Part shown: one piece after another, positions 53,175 to 61,402 of the stretch | How positions within the stretch are numbered: position 1 is the first letter of the stretch | Layout of the letters: the number at the start of each line of letters is the position of its first letter | Source of the DNA: Nostoc sp. ATCC 43529 | GTDB lineage: Bacteria > Cyanobacteriota > Cyanobacteriia > Cyanobacteriales > Nostocaceae | Direction: 5' to 3' | Length of the DNA stretch: 64,000 bases | Assembly (NCBI GenBank): GCA_003326205.1 | Contig: LWTK01000038.1 | Span: forward strand, 62,001-126,000 | Position numbers and translations under genes: made by a program | The notes under the pieces: generated by a model | The model's input: only the letters and a program-made list of their open reading frames with translations | What the model was told of the DNA's origin: nothing | The model's database searches: none

Positions 53175-54248
53175 ATGAAAAAGCTGATCAACAAGCCAGA
53201 AGACTTTGTACGCGAAAGTCTAGAGGGTATGGCAGTCGCTCATTCTGATTTAATTCAAGTCAACTATGACCCTGCTTTTGTCTATCGAGCTGATGCACCT
53301 GTTCAAGGAAAAGTAGCAATTATTTCTGGTGGTGGTAGCGGTCACGAACCGATGCACGCTGGCTTTGTGGGCAGAGGAATGCTTGATGCAGCTTGTCCTG
53401 GCGAAGTTTTCACTTCACCTACCCCTGACCAAATGCTAGAAGCAGCCAAACAAGTAGATGGAGGGGCTGGTATTCTTTATATCGTCAAGAATTACAGTGG
53501 CGATGTGATGAACTTTGAAATGGCAACGGAATTAGCCCGTGCTGAGGGCATCCGATCGCTAAATATTTTGATTGATGACGATGTAGCAGTCAAGGACAGT
53601 TTGTATACCCAAGGACGACGCGGTGTAGGAACAACAGTACTGGCGGAAAAAATTTGCGGTGCAGCAGCAGAAGAAGGGTATGATTTATCACAATTAGCAA
53701 ATTTGTGTCGTCGGGTAAATTTATATGGGCGGAGTATGGGAATTGCTCTGACATCATGTACGACACCAGCCAAAGGAACGCCGACATTTGAACTGAGCGA
53801 TGGCGAAATAGAGTTAGGTATCGGTATTCACGGTGAGCCAGGAACCGAACGCACTAATCTAAAATCAGTAGATGAGATTACCGAAATTTTGACGCGATCG
53901 CTTATTGAAGATGCAGCGTACACTCGTACAGTGCGCGAGTGGGATGAAGACAAAGGAGAATGGGTTGATATCGAACTCATCGACCCACGACTTGTAAAAG
54001 GCGATCGCTTGTTAGCTTTTGTCAATGGTATGGGTGGAACTCCTGTTTCGGAATTGTATCTTGTTTACCGCAAACTTGCCGAAATCTGCCAACAACAAGG
54101 ATTGCACATTGTACGAAATTTGATTGGCTCTTATATTACATCTCTCGAAATGCAAGGTTGTTCCATTACCTTATTGAAGGTAGATGATGAGATGATTCGG
54201 CTATGGGATGCACCAGTAAAAACGCCGAGTTGGCGGTGGGGAGTTTGA
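53175..54248 (+). CDS. dhaK: Dihydroxyacetone kinase subunit DhaK
   Basis: The 357-residue protein is full length for DhaK, with [32 protein letters not shown] and [10 protein letters not shown], the latter carrying the histidine that binds dihydroxyacetone covalently. In the PTS-dependent system DhaK supplies the substrate site and DhaL the ADP-bound phosphoryl carrier. dhaL follows after one base, but no dhaM (the PTS phosphoryl donor) is in the window. Confidence 0.95.
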   Translation: MKKLINKPEDFVRESLEGMAVAHSDLIQVNYDPAFVYRADAPVQGKVAIISGGGSGHEPMHAGFVGRGMLDAACPGEVFTSPTPDQMLEAAKQVDGGAGILYIVKNYSGDVMNFEMATELARAEGIRSLNILIDDDVAVKDSLYTQGRRGVGTTVLAEKICGAAAEEGYDLSQLANLCRRVNLYGRSMGIALTSCTTPAKGTPTFELSDGEIELGIGIHGEPGTERTNLKSVDEITEILTRSLIEDAAYTRTVREWDEDKGEWVDIELIDPRLVKGDRLLAFVNGMGGTPVSELYLVYRKLAEICQQQGLHIVRNLIGSYITSLEMQGCSITLLKVDDEMIRLWDAPVKTPSWRWGV

Positions 54249-54249
54249 T

Positions 54250-54888
54250 ATGGTGACTCAGGCGCAGATATTACAATGGTTGCAGGCATTTGCATCGGAA
54301 ATAGAGCAGAATAAAACATATCTGACAGAATTAGATGCAGCGATCGGAGATGCTGACCACGGGATAAATATGGATCGTGGGTTTAAAAAAGCGATCGCTC
54401 AGTTACCCAATGTTGCAGACAAAGACATTGGCAGCATTCTCAAAACCGTGAGTATGACCTTGATTTCCTCTATTGGCGGTGCCAGTGGTCCTCTTTACGG
54501 CACTTGGTTTTTGCGAGCTAGTGCAGTAGTAGTTCTTAAGCAAGAACTAACAGAAAAAGATATGTTAGAGCTACTACAAGCGGGTTTAGACGGCGTACTG
54601 CAACGTGGTAAAGCCCAACTGGGAGACAAAACAATGGTAGATGTGCTGTCTCCATCTGTGGCAGCTTTTCGGCAAGCTGTAGAAGAAAACCAGGGTACTG
54701 TGGAAGCTATGCAACAGGCTGTAATAGCTGCCCAAAAAGGGTTGGAGGAAACTATACCAATGCAGGCGAAAAAAGGACGAGCTAGTTATTTGGGAGAAAG
54801 AAGTGTTGGACATCAAGATCCGGGAGGAACTTCTGCTTATTTGATGTTGAAGAGTTTGTTAGAAGTGTTGCAAAGTTCTGGGGAATAA
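54250..54888 (+). CDS. dhaL: Dihydroxyacetone kinase subunit DhaL
   Basis: The 212-residue protein has the DhaL nucleotide-binding motif LDAAIGDADHGINMDRGFKK with the Mg-coordinating Asp residues, a Gly-rich IGGASGPLYGTWF loop and HQDPGGTSAYLML at the C-terminus. It pairs with DhaK immediately upstream (one base between stop and start). Confidence 0.95.
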   Translation: MVTQAQILQWLQAFASEIEQNKTYLTELDAAIGDADHGINMDRGFKKAIAQLPNVADKDIGSILKTVSMTLISSIGGASGPLYGTWFLRASAVVVLKQELTEKDMLELLQAGLDGVLQRGKAQLGDKTMVDVLSPSVAAFRQAVEENQGTVEAMQQAVIAAQKGLEETIPMQAKKGRASYLGERSVGHQDPGGTSAYLMLKSLLEVLQSSGE

Positions 54889-55024
54889 TTATCTGATTGC
54901 TATCGCATCTTTTGATTTGAAAGAGAGTATAACTAAGATGACATCTTTTAGATCTAATGATAATAATACCTGTCTTTATAACAGATATCCTAAAATTATA
55001 ACTAAAGTATTAAAGTGAGTCATA

Positions 55025-55417
55025 TTATTTCATAAGCATTGGAGAATCGATATCTAAAAGCCAATTTTCATCAACAAATTCCAAATTTTCATTGTAAACA
55101 AGAACTAACTCACCAACCTTTTGAGTGTGATTATTAGGTGCTTGTGTGGTATCAGCACTATAAGCTAAGAGGAAAAACTTTAGCTGTAAAAAGCGTTCTT
55201 TTTGATTAACCCCAATAGAACTGCTGACTAATTCTGCATCTAAGCTACGAGGTAAAGTAATTGTTTCATAATATTCATCTTGCTCATCCCAGTAGCCAGA
55301 TACTTTATACTTACATTGTTCCAAATGCTCTTGAACAAGTCTATTGCTATCTAAATTTTCTAATATTTCAGTTAAATCTTGCCAAACTGGATGATTTTTT
55401 AATTCGAGTCTTGTCAT
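55025..55417 (-). CDS. Hypothetical protein, possible immunity partner
   Basis: The 130-residue acidic protein (MTRLELKNHPVWQDLTEILE, WLLDIDSPMLMK) is not recognised. It has no membrane segment. It starts 10 bases after the stop of the upstream small gene, so the two are probably co-expressed. A role as cytoplasmic immunity protein is a guess from context. Confidence 0.6.
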   Translation of the reverse strand: MTRLELKNHPVWQDLTEILENLDSNRLVQEHLEQCKYKVSGYWDEQDEYYETITLPRSLDAELVSSSIGVNQKERFLQLKFFLLAYSADTTQAPNNHTQKVGELVLVYNENLEFVDENWLLDIDSPMLMK

Positions 55418-55427
55418 AGATATGGCT

Positions 55428-55736
55428 TTAATGTTCTGTTACCAAACCAGGAAAGTGTAATATCCCATCAATAAATTTTGCATGAAATCGGCGGTCGCCA
55501 CCTTTACCTAAGACTTTAGATTTTAAATCGTAGCCTGATTCTTGGGAAGTTACCAACCCAACATTACCACGAGGAGAGACTTGTCCTTTATCAATAGCTT
55601 TTAAATGTTTCCCTTTACGATCGTATTTTAATGCTAGCTTTATTTGTTCGCTTGCAAACGAAACTAGCAGTCCACTGATTGAAAGATATACAGTATCAGG
55701 TTGAATATCTGCCCAATTATCGGGTAAAGCTTCCAT
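55428..55736 (-). CDS. Small protein with possible nuclease-toxin-like C-terminus
   Basis: The 102-residue product (ATG at 55736 preferred over a TTG at 55766) has SGYDLKSKVLGKGGDRRFHA and KFIDGILHF near its C-terminus. The K-V-x-G-K-G-x-R-R-F-H pattern with a beta-hairpin after it is reminiscent of compact RNase toxin folds (barnase/EndoU/colicin-E5-like), but no family is certain. No export signal is visible. It precedes the 130-residue gene on the same strand. Confidence 0.55.
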   Translation of the reverse strand: MEALPDNWADIQPDTVYLSISGLLVSFASEQIKLALKYDRKGKHLKAIDKGQVSPRGNVGLVTSQESGYDLKSKVLGKGGDRRFHAKFIDGILHFPGLVTEH

Positions 55737-55917
55737 TAAATTAATACTGATACAGTAGAAGCACAATTTATTTCAGTTAAGTAAGCCAAATAACTAACTA
55801 AGTTACTCAATATTAATCTCTTCAAATGCTTCCTCTAAAAGGATTCTTATAATTTATGACATCTTTAGCCTCAAACCCTTAGAGGACAAGTAAAATCGTA
55901 GATTTTATCTAAAAATT

Positions 55918-58263
55918 TCAACTTATTTGATCGACAACCGATATACTCTGAATACGCCATTTACTTCCGGATCGAATCAAATCATACCGGACTCGCAACT
56001 TTTCATTAGAAGAACTTTGAAATTGACCATTTTCATATAACTGTGTGGCTTCTTTAACTGTAGCTTCCACAGCGGCGCGATCGCTAAATAATTCACCTTT
56101 TTCTACAGATTCAATCTTCAGGCTATGATCGTACTTGCGATAGCGGTTATCTAACTTATTTTGTTGAGCAATCAGCCGCCATTGAGACAACGCTGAACCA
56201 GTTAAAATCTGGTCTAAACTATTAATTTGATGATTAGGCCCTAAAGCTGCGGCTTTCGTAGACAGCCAAGTTTGAATTACTTCCTGTGCTGTTGCATTTG
56301 TCAAAGTACCTTCTGGTAATGCTGGCTTATTTACGTCAGGAATAAATACTGGTGGTTGATTTATCTGTACAAATAACTGTAAATCATGCTTAGGTGGTGT
56401 GGGGAAAAATAGGTTTTTTATCCATCCAAAAGCTGTTGTAGCTAATACCCAGAAAACTAAGATAATCACTAAGGAAATAAACACTCTCCATACCAGCCGT
56501 GTTTTCCCTTCTATAGTGTTAGCAAAAGTTCGCCGCCGCCGCCGCGGACGAGGACGAGGACGATTATCAGGTATACGTTCTCTACTAACAGGTTGAGTAG
56601 GTTTTCTTCGCCTACGCTTTTGGTTTTGACTCGGTGTAGTAGTCCTACCTGAACCATTCCAATGCTGATTATTAGGTCTGGTCATGCGTTCAGCAGTAGG
56701 AAGCGGTGCAGCAGTTACTTCTGGTTTGGCACTTTCAGATGAATTCGATCTCGGTTGCGAGAAGTTTGAATATTCTGGCCTTTGTTGTGTTGGTGGTTCT
56801 GGTAAATTTGGGTCGGGTGTTGGATTGCGATCGAATTGTCGAAAAGTCCCAGTTGAATTCTTAGGAAAACGTGGATTATTTGTTTGTGGCTGTTGAAAAA
56901 GTTGGGGATTAATTACACCAGATTCATTAGTTGTTTGGGCATCATTTGGCAATGCTTCTAAATAAGCTTGCACCTGTGGGTTAGCAAAGTACTCTTTGAG
57001 AGAAGCTTGCTGGTTTGCCAAATCTCGAAAATGGGGAAATACTTCGTGTTGCAACCACTGTTCTGTATATAAACATAACCCTGGCAACAAATCTGGAGAA
57101 TCTTGAGATTTTTCCCGAATAAAAACTAAAGCTTCGTACTCTTGACTCAGTTCTAAAACGCGAGTTGCTTCTTCGGTTTGTCCCAAGAGTAATGCACATA
57201 GCGACTGTTCTAAATGTACATCTTGGCGATTGCCCAGACGCGCTAGCATCTGCCTTGCTTGCCGAATTAAAGCGGGTTGTCTTTGAGCAAACCCTCTGGC
57301 TATCAAAGCATAAACAGCCAAGTAAATGGCAACAGCAGAAGGACGTTTACTTTCGGCTTCAAATAACTTGTGTTGTTCTGCGACTGTTAAATGGTTACGT
57401 AATTGCTGTATAAAACGTAGAAAATCATCTATGTTTAAACCAGAGCGATCGCTATTTGTACCATCAATGCCGCCACGATCTTCTAAAAGATTTTGCAATA
57501 ATTCCAGACCCTGGTGTCGTTCGGCAGTCTTTTCTTGAGGTAGTGCTAGTAACTCTAAAATTCGATAGGGTCGCAATTTATAGAGATCTGCCTCAATTTC
57601 TGCTTGTACGCTGGCAAATAACCCTTCCCGAACTAGCAATTCCTGACCAGTTTCTAAGGATACAGCAGCATTTTCGTAGTGACCTTGCTGCCATTGTTCG
57701 CGTCCTAGTTCTAAACAAGCAAGGGCAACAGTGAGAACGACATCGGGACGTTCGGGACTTTCGAGAATTTCTTCGTCTGCTAGATTATTGCCTTTATTGT
57801 TACTGGTAACACCGTTCTTATTCACTAGGTACGGACGACCTAGTTTCAGTACCAGTTCGTATTCCCCTAATTCTTGCAAAATCAACAAAGCGCCAACTAA
57901 TTCCTCTTGAGAAACATCGATCCCCAAATTTTGGGCTTCAATGCTTTTTTTGTGGCTTTCTTTGGGATTTTCTCCTGCTACTGTGCCAGCAGCAACGTTA
58001 TCAGGGTCATAGGCGTGGGCGAGATAAAGGTGATCGTAAGTACTGCGTTGTTTTGGATCTGATAAAACCACGTAAGCTTCTTCTATAAGTTGTTTACGAG
58101 AAGAAATTGCTGCTGTTGAATACTCACGTCTTGGCAATTGTACAATGCGATCGCTATATGCCTGCCGCAGTTGTTCGTCACTTGCCGCTAACGGTAGTCC
58201 TAAAATTCGGTAGTAATCTAGCGGAATTCGCACAGTCCACTTCCCCTGCACCGCGATCGACAT
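55918..58263 (-). CDS. Cell division protein Ftn2/ZipN (ARC6 family)
   Basis: The 781-residue protein has an N-terminal J-like domain (RIPLDYYRILGLPLAASDEQ, without the HPD motif), a long helical ARC6-type middle with SQEELVGALLILQELGEYEL, a Pro/Asn/Arg-rich linker, one membrane helix (VWRVFISLVIILVFWVLATT) and a C-terminal IMS/DUF4101 domain (IQTWLSTKAAALGPNHQINSL). It anchors FtsZ to the membrane in cyanobacteria. A GTG at 58233 giving MRIPLDYY is an alternative start. Confidence 0.92.
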   Translation of the reverse strand: MSIAVQGKWTVRIPLDYYRILGLPLAASDEQLRQAYSDRIVQLPRREYSTAAISSRKQLIEEAYVVLSDPKQRSTYDHLYLAHAYDPDNVAAGTVAGENPKESHKKSIEAQNLGIDVSQEELVGALLILQELGEYELVLKLGRPYLVNKNGVTSNNKGNNLADEEILESPERPDVVLTVALACLELGREQWQQGHYENAAVSLETGQELLVREGLFASVQAEIEADLYKLRPYRILELLALPQEKTAERHQGLELLQNLLEDRGGIDGTNSDRSGLNIDDFLRFIQQLRNHLTVAEQHKLFEAESKRPSAVAIYLAVYALIARGFAQRQPALIRQARQMLARLGNRQDVHLEQSLCALLLGQTEEATRVLELSQEYEALVFIREKSQDSPDLLPGLCLYTEQWLQHEVFPHFRDLANQQASLKEYFANPQVQAYLEALPNDAQTTNESGVINPQLFQQPQTNNPRFPKNSTGTFRQFDRNPTPDPNLPEPPTQQRPEYSNFSQPRSNSSESAKPEVTAAPLPTAERMTRPNNQHWNGSGRTTTPSQNQKRRRRKPTQPVSRERIPDNRPRPRPRRRRRTFANTIEGKTRLVWRVFISLVIILVFWVLATTAFGWIKNLFFPTPPKHDLQLFVQINQPPVFIPDVNKPALPEGTLTNATAQEVIQTWLSTKAAALGPNHQINSLDQILTGSALSQWRLIAQQNKLDNRYRKYDHSLKIESVEKGELFSDRAAVEATVKEATQLYENGQFQSSSNEKLRVRYDLIRSGSKWRIQSISVVDQIS

Positions 58264-59033
58264 AATTCACCTAGAGCGTTCCAGGCCAGTAAAACCGTGC
58301 CATAATAATGCCGTGTAGAATCTACTCTACAAGTGTATATTGCAACTACTTGTTTTGTACCTTCCCGAAATTTTGAGTCACATTCTAGTACTAATTTTTC
58401 GCCTTCGCCTAGAAAGCTTAAGCTTTTTGTCTTAATTCTTAGTATTTTTTGTTTAATACGACCTTCGATACCATAAACCACAACTACCGCTATTGTCACG
58501 GAATAAATGTTGTGGCTACACAAGTCTATTGATTTTTTCGGGACTTTCCTTAGTATGCAGTTAGTAAACTACTACCTTTGGGTGTTGACCCTGATAACAA
58601 GAGACAAAAATCATATCATATTTAACCTTTAATTACAATTACCCATTTAGGTATAGAAATTTTGGCGGCATTTTTTTTTAAATTGTTAATGGGTATGCAG
58701 AAACCAGTCTATCTTGATTGGTACTCTATCAAGGGGAATGGTGAGACAAAAAAAGCCCAAAGGGCAGATGTCCCATTTTGAGTTATATTCCCACAGGGTT
58801 ATAGGCGCAAAAGTTAAAATTTCGTTTGGGAAACTTGAGTAGTATCTAAACCGACACCACCCACTTTCCCAAAAATTAAAAATCCACCTATTCCCTAAAG
58901 TCCTTTTTTGGTGCATAAATAAAGCTTGATTGTTGACTCTTGCAAACGCTAACCTGTTACAGGCTCAGACGTTATCAGACCAACTTATTTAAGACCGTAA
59001 CTTTAAGTTGTACAACAGGGATACTGGAAAATA
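58264..59033. other. Long AT-rich spacer between ftn2 and pdhA
   Basis: The 770-base gap between divergent genes contains open frames up to about 100 codons that resemble nothing and are probably not genes. A short AAAGCCCAAAGGGC repeat lies near 58755. Both promoters must be in this region. Confidence 0.5.
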
Positions 59034-60068
59034 ATGGTTCAAGAGCGTACTTTACCCACATTTAATGCTGCCACTAGCCGCATTACCAAAGAAGAAGGGT
59101 TACGGTTATATGAAGACATGGTGTTAGGGCGTTTGTTTGAAGACAAATGCGCTGAAATGTATTACCGGGGCAAAATGTTTGGTTTTGTCCACTTGTACAA
59201 CGGTCAAGAAGCCGTTTCCACTGGTGTTATTCAAGCAATGCGGCCGGGTGAAGATTTCGTTTGCAGTACCTACCGCGACCACGTTCACGCTTTGAGCGCG
59301 GGAGTACCAGCAAAAGAAGTCATGGCAGAGCTGTTTGGCAAAGCCACAGGTTGCAGCAAAGGGCGTGGTGGTTCGATGCACATGTTTTCTGCCGAACATC
59401 GCTTGCTAGGCGGCTATGCGTTTGTGGCAGAGGGAATTCCTGTGGCAGCCGGAGCCGCTTTTCAAAGCAAATACCGCCGCGAGGTGCTAAAAGACGAAAG
59501 TGCCGACCAAGTGACAGCTTGCTTTTTTGGTGACGGTGCAGCAAATAACGGTCAGTTTTTCGAGACGTTAAACATGGCCGCTCTCTGGAAACTGCCGATT
59601 CTTTTTGTGGTAGAAAATAATAAGTGGGCAATTGGTATGGCTCACGATCGCGCAACTTCCCAACCAGAGATTTACAAAAAAGCCAGCGTATTTAACATGG
59701 CGGGTGTGGAAGTAGATGGCATGGACGTTTTGGCTGTCCATGCTGTTGCCCAAGAAGCCGTAGCCCGTGCCCGTGCTGGAGAAGGCCCGACATTAATTGA
59801 GGCGCTGACCTACCGTTTCCGGGGTCACTCCTTAGCAGACCCCGACGAACTACGTAGCAAAGCCGAGAAAGAATTTTGGTTTGCCCGCGACCCAATTAAG
59901 AAATTGGCAGCTCATTTACTAGAGCAAAACCTGGCGAGTGAGGAAGAACTCAAAGGCATCGACCGTAAAATTCAAGAACTAATCGACGAAGCAGTAAAAT
60001 TCGCCGAAAGTAGCCCTGAACCAGACCCCAGCGAATTGTATCGTTTCGTTTTTGCAGAAGACGAGTAA
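59034..60068 (+). CDS. pdhA: Pyruvate dehydrogenase E1 component, alpha subunit
   Basis: The 344-residue protein has the thiamine diphosphate motif [20 protein letters not shown] (GDG...N) and [33 protein letters not shown] and [11 protein letters not shown], all as in E1 alpha. With E1 beta, E2 and E3 (not here) it converts pyruvate to acetyl-CoA. It stands alone; pdhB is not adjacent. Confidence 0.97.
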   Translation: MVQERTLPTFNAATSRITKEEGLRLYEDMVLGRLFEDKCAEMYYRGKMFGFVHLYNGQEAVSTGVIQAMRPGEDFVCSTYRDHVHALSAGVPAKEVMAELFGKATGCSKGRGGSMHMFSAEHRLLGGYAFVAEGIPVAAGAAFQSKYRREVLKDESADQVTACFFGDGAANNGQFFETLNMAALWKLPILFVVENNKWAIGMAHDRATSQPEIYKKASVFNMAGVEVDGMDVLAVHAVAQEAVARARAGEGPTLIEALTYRFRGHSLADPDELRSKAEKEFWFARDPIKKLAAHLLEQNLASEEELKGIDRKIQELIDEAVKFAESSPEPDPSELYRFVFAEDE

Positions 60069-60297
60069 TTTATGGGGAGTTAGGAGTGAGGAGTGAGGAG
60101 TGAGGAGTGAGGAGTTATGAATTTTTAACTCTTAACTACAGGAAGCGTCATTGTTTTGATTTCCTGAGCGAATTATGAGTTATGAATTTTTAACAGCAAA
60201 CTCCTAACAGCAAACTGCTAACAGCAAACTCCTAACAGCAAACTCTTAACTCCTAACTCTTAACTCCAAACTATCCCTGAACTTTGGACTAAAACTT
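60069..60297. repeat. GAGTGAG and 14-bp tandem repeats
   Basis: Four or more GAGTGAG heptamers (about 60083-60113), then four tandem copies of a 14-base unit AACAGCAAACTCCT (60192-60247, with one or two changes), then TAACTCC repeats up to the next gene. Confidence 0.92.
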
Positions 60298-61167
60298 GTG
60301 TTTACCATTGCAGTTCAACAGCAACAGTACAAAACCTACATCCTTTCAGATGAAGCCGCTGGTTCTCAACTGGAAGTTGTCCCAGAACGCGGTGGTATTA
60401 TTACCCGTTGGCGGATACAGGGGCAAGAAATTTTTTATCTGGACACCGAACGCTTTGCTAACCCTGATTTGAGTGTCAGAGGCGGAAATCCGATTTTGTT
60501 TCCTATCTGTGGCAATTTACCAGATAACGTTTACACCCACGACGGGAAACAGTACACTCTCAAACAACATGGCTTTGCCCGTGATTTACCTTGGCAAGTC
60601 ACTGACCAAGTAACTGAAGATAAAGTTAGCCTCACCCTCGTCCTGAATAGCAACGAGCAAACACGGGCTGTTTATCCTTTTGACTTTCAGGTAACTTTCA
60701 CTTACAAACTCCAAGGTAATACCCTAGAAATTCACCAGCAGTATCAAAATCTTTCATCCGCACCATTGCCGTTTTCTTCAGGATTTCACCCCTATTTTCT
60801 GACCCATGATAAAAATGGGCTAGAGTTTGAAATTCCCTCTCAACAGTATCAAGACCAGAGAACCAAAGAAATTCACCCCTTCAACGGCAATTTTGACTTC
60901 AACCAGGATGAAATTGATGTTGCCTTCAAGCAGCTAACTAGTAAATCAGCAAGTGTGACGGACAATAACCGTAAGCTAAAGCTGACTCTAGATTATGGCG
61001 ATGAATATCCCATTTTGGTATTTTGGACGCTCAAAGGCAAAGACTTCTACTGTCTAGAACCGTGGAGCGCTCCTCGCAACTCCTTAAACACTGGCGAATA
61101 TCTAACTGTATTAGACCCAGGCGGTAGCTACACAGCATCTGTACGCATAAGCGCAAATTTTTTCTAA
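60298..61167 (+). CDS. Aldose 1-epimerase family protein
   Basis: The 289-residue protein (GTG start) has the galactose-mutarotase-like fold: PERGGIITRWRIQG, GGNPILFPICGNLPDN, LKQHGFARDLPW (catalytic-type His region), FSSGFHPYF and YFCLEPWSAPRNSLNTGEY. Members interconvert hexose-phosphate or sugar anomers. The exact sugar is unknown. Confidence 0.9.
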   Translation: MFTIAVQQQQYKTYILSDEAAGSQLEVVPERGGIITRWRIQGQEIFYLDTERFANPDLSVRGGNPILFPICGNLPDNVYTHDGKQYTLKQHGFARDLPWQVTDQVTEDKVSLTLVLNSNEQTRAVYPFDFQVTFTYKLQGNTLEIHQQYQNLSSAPLPFSSGFHPYFLTHDKNGLEFEIPSQQYQDQRTKEIHPFNGNFDFNQDEIDVAFKQLTSKSASVTDNNRKLKLTLDYGDEYPILVFWTLKGKDFYCLEPWSAPRNSLNTGEYLTVLDPGGSYTASVRISANFF

Positions 61168-61227
61168 ACCCCTTTACAAATCTACAGATGTCTATGCTAT
61201 GATGACAAAGTTGCGAAATGAACGAAA

Positions 61228-61299
61228 GGGTCGCTAACTCAACGGTAGAGTACTCGGCTTTTAACCGATTAGTTCCGGGTTCGAATCCCGGGCGACCCA
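61228..61299 (+). tRNA. tRNA-Lys(UUU)
   Basis: A 72-base cloverleaf: acceptor GGGTCGC / GCGACCC, D-arm ACTC/AGAGT, anticodon loop CTTTTAA (anticodon TTT), T-arm CCGGG-TTCGAAT-CCCGG and discriminator A. CCA is not encoded. Confidence 0.97.
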
Positions 61300-61402
61300 T
61301 AAAACAGAATTCAGAATTAGGACAGTCTATCGTATAGCTGCTAGAGCTAGATATTATGTTTCATTAAATTGAAATCTGGTGTAGATCTTGGGTTGAGTGT
61401 TG

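Noticed and set aside
58218..58523. 101-residue frame upstream of ftn2 on the minus strand
   Set aside because: Its composition is unlike any protein family, it overlaps ftn2 in another frame and has no clear start signal.
61031..61300. Minus-strand frame overlapping tRNA-Lys (GRPGFEPGTNRL)
   Set aside because: This is the well-known spurious translation of the complement of a tRNA T-arm.
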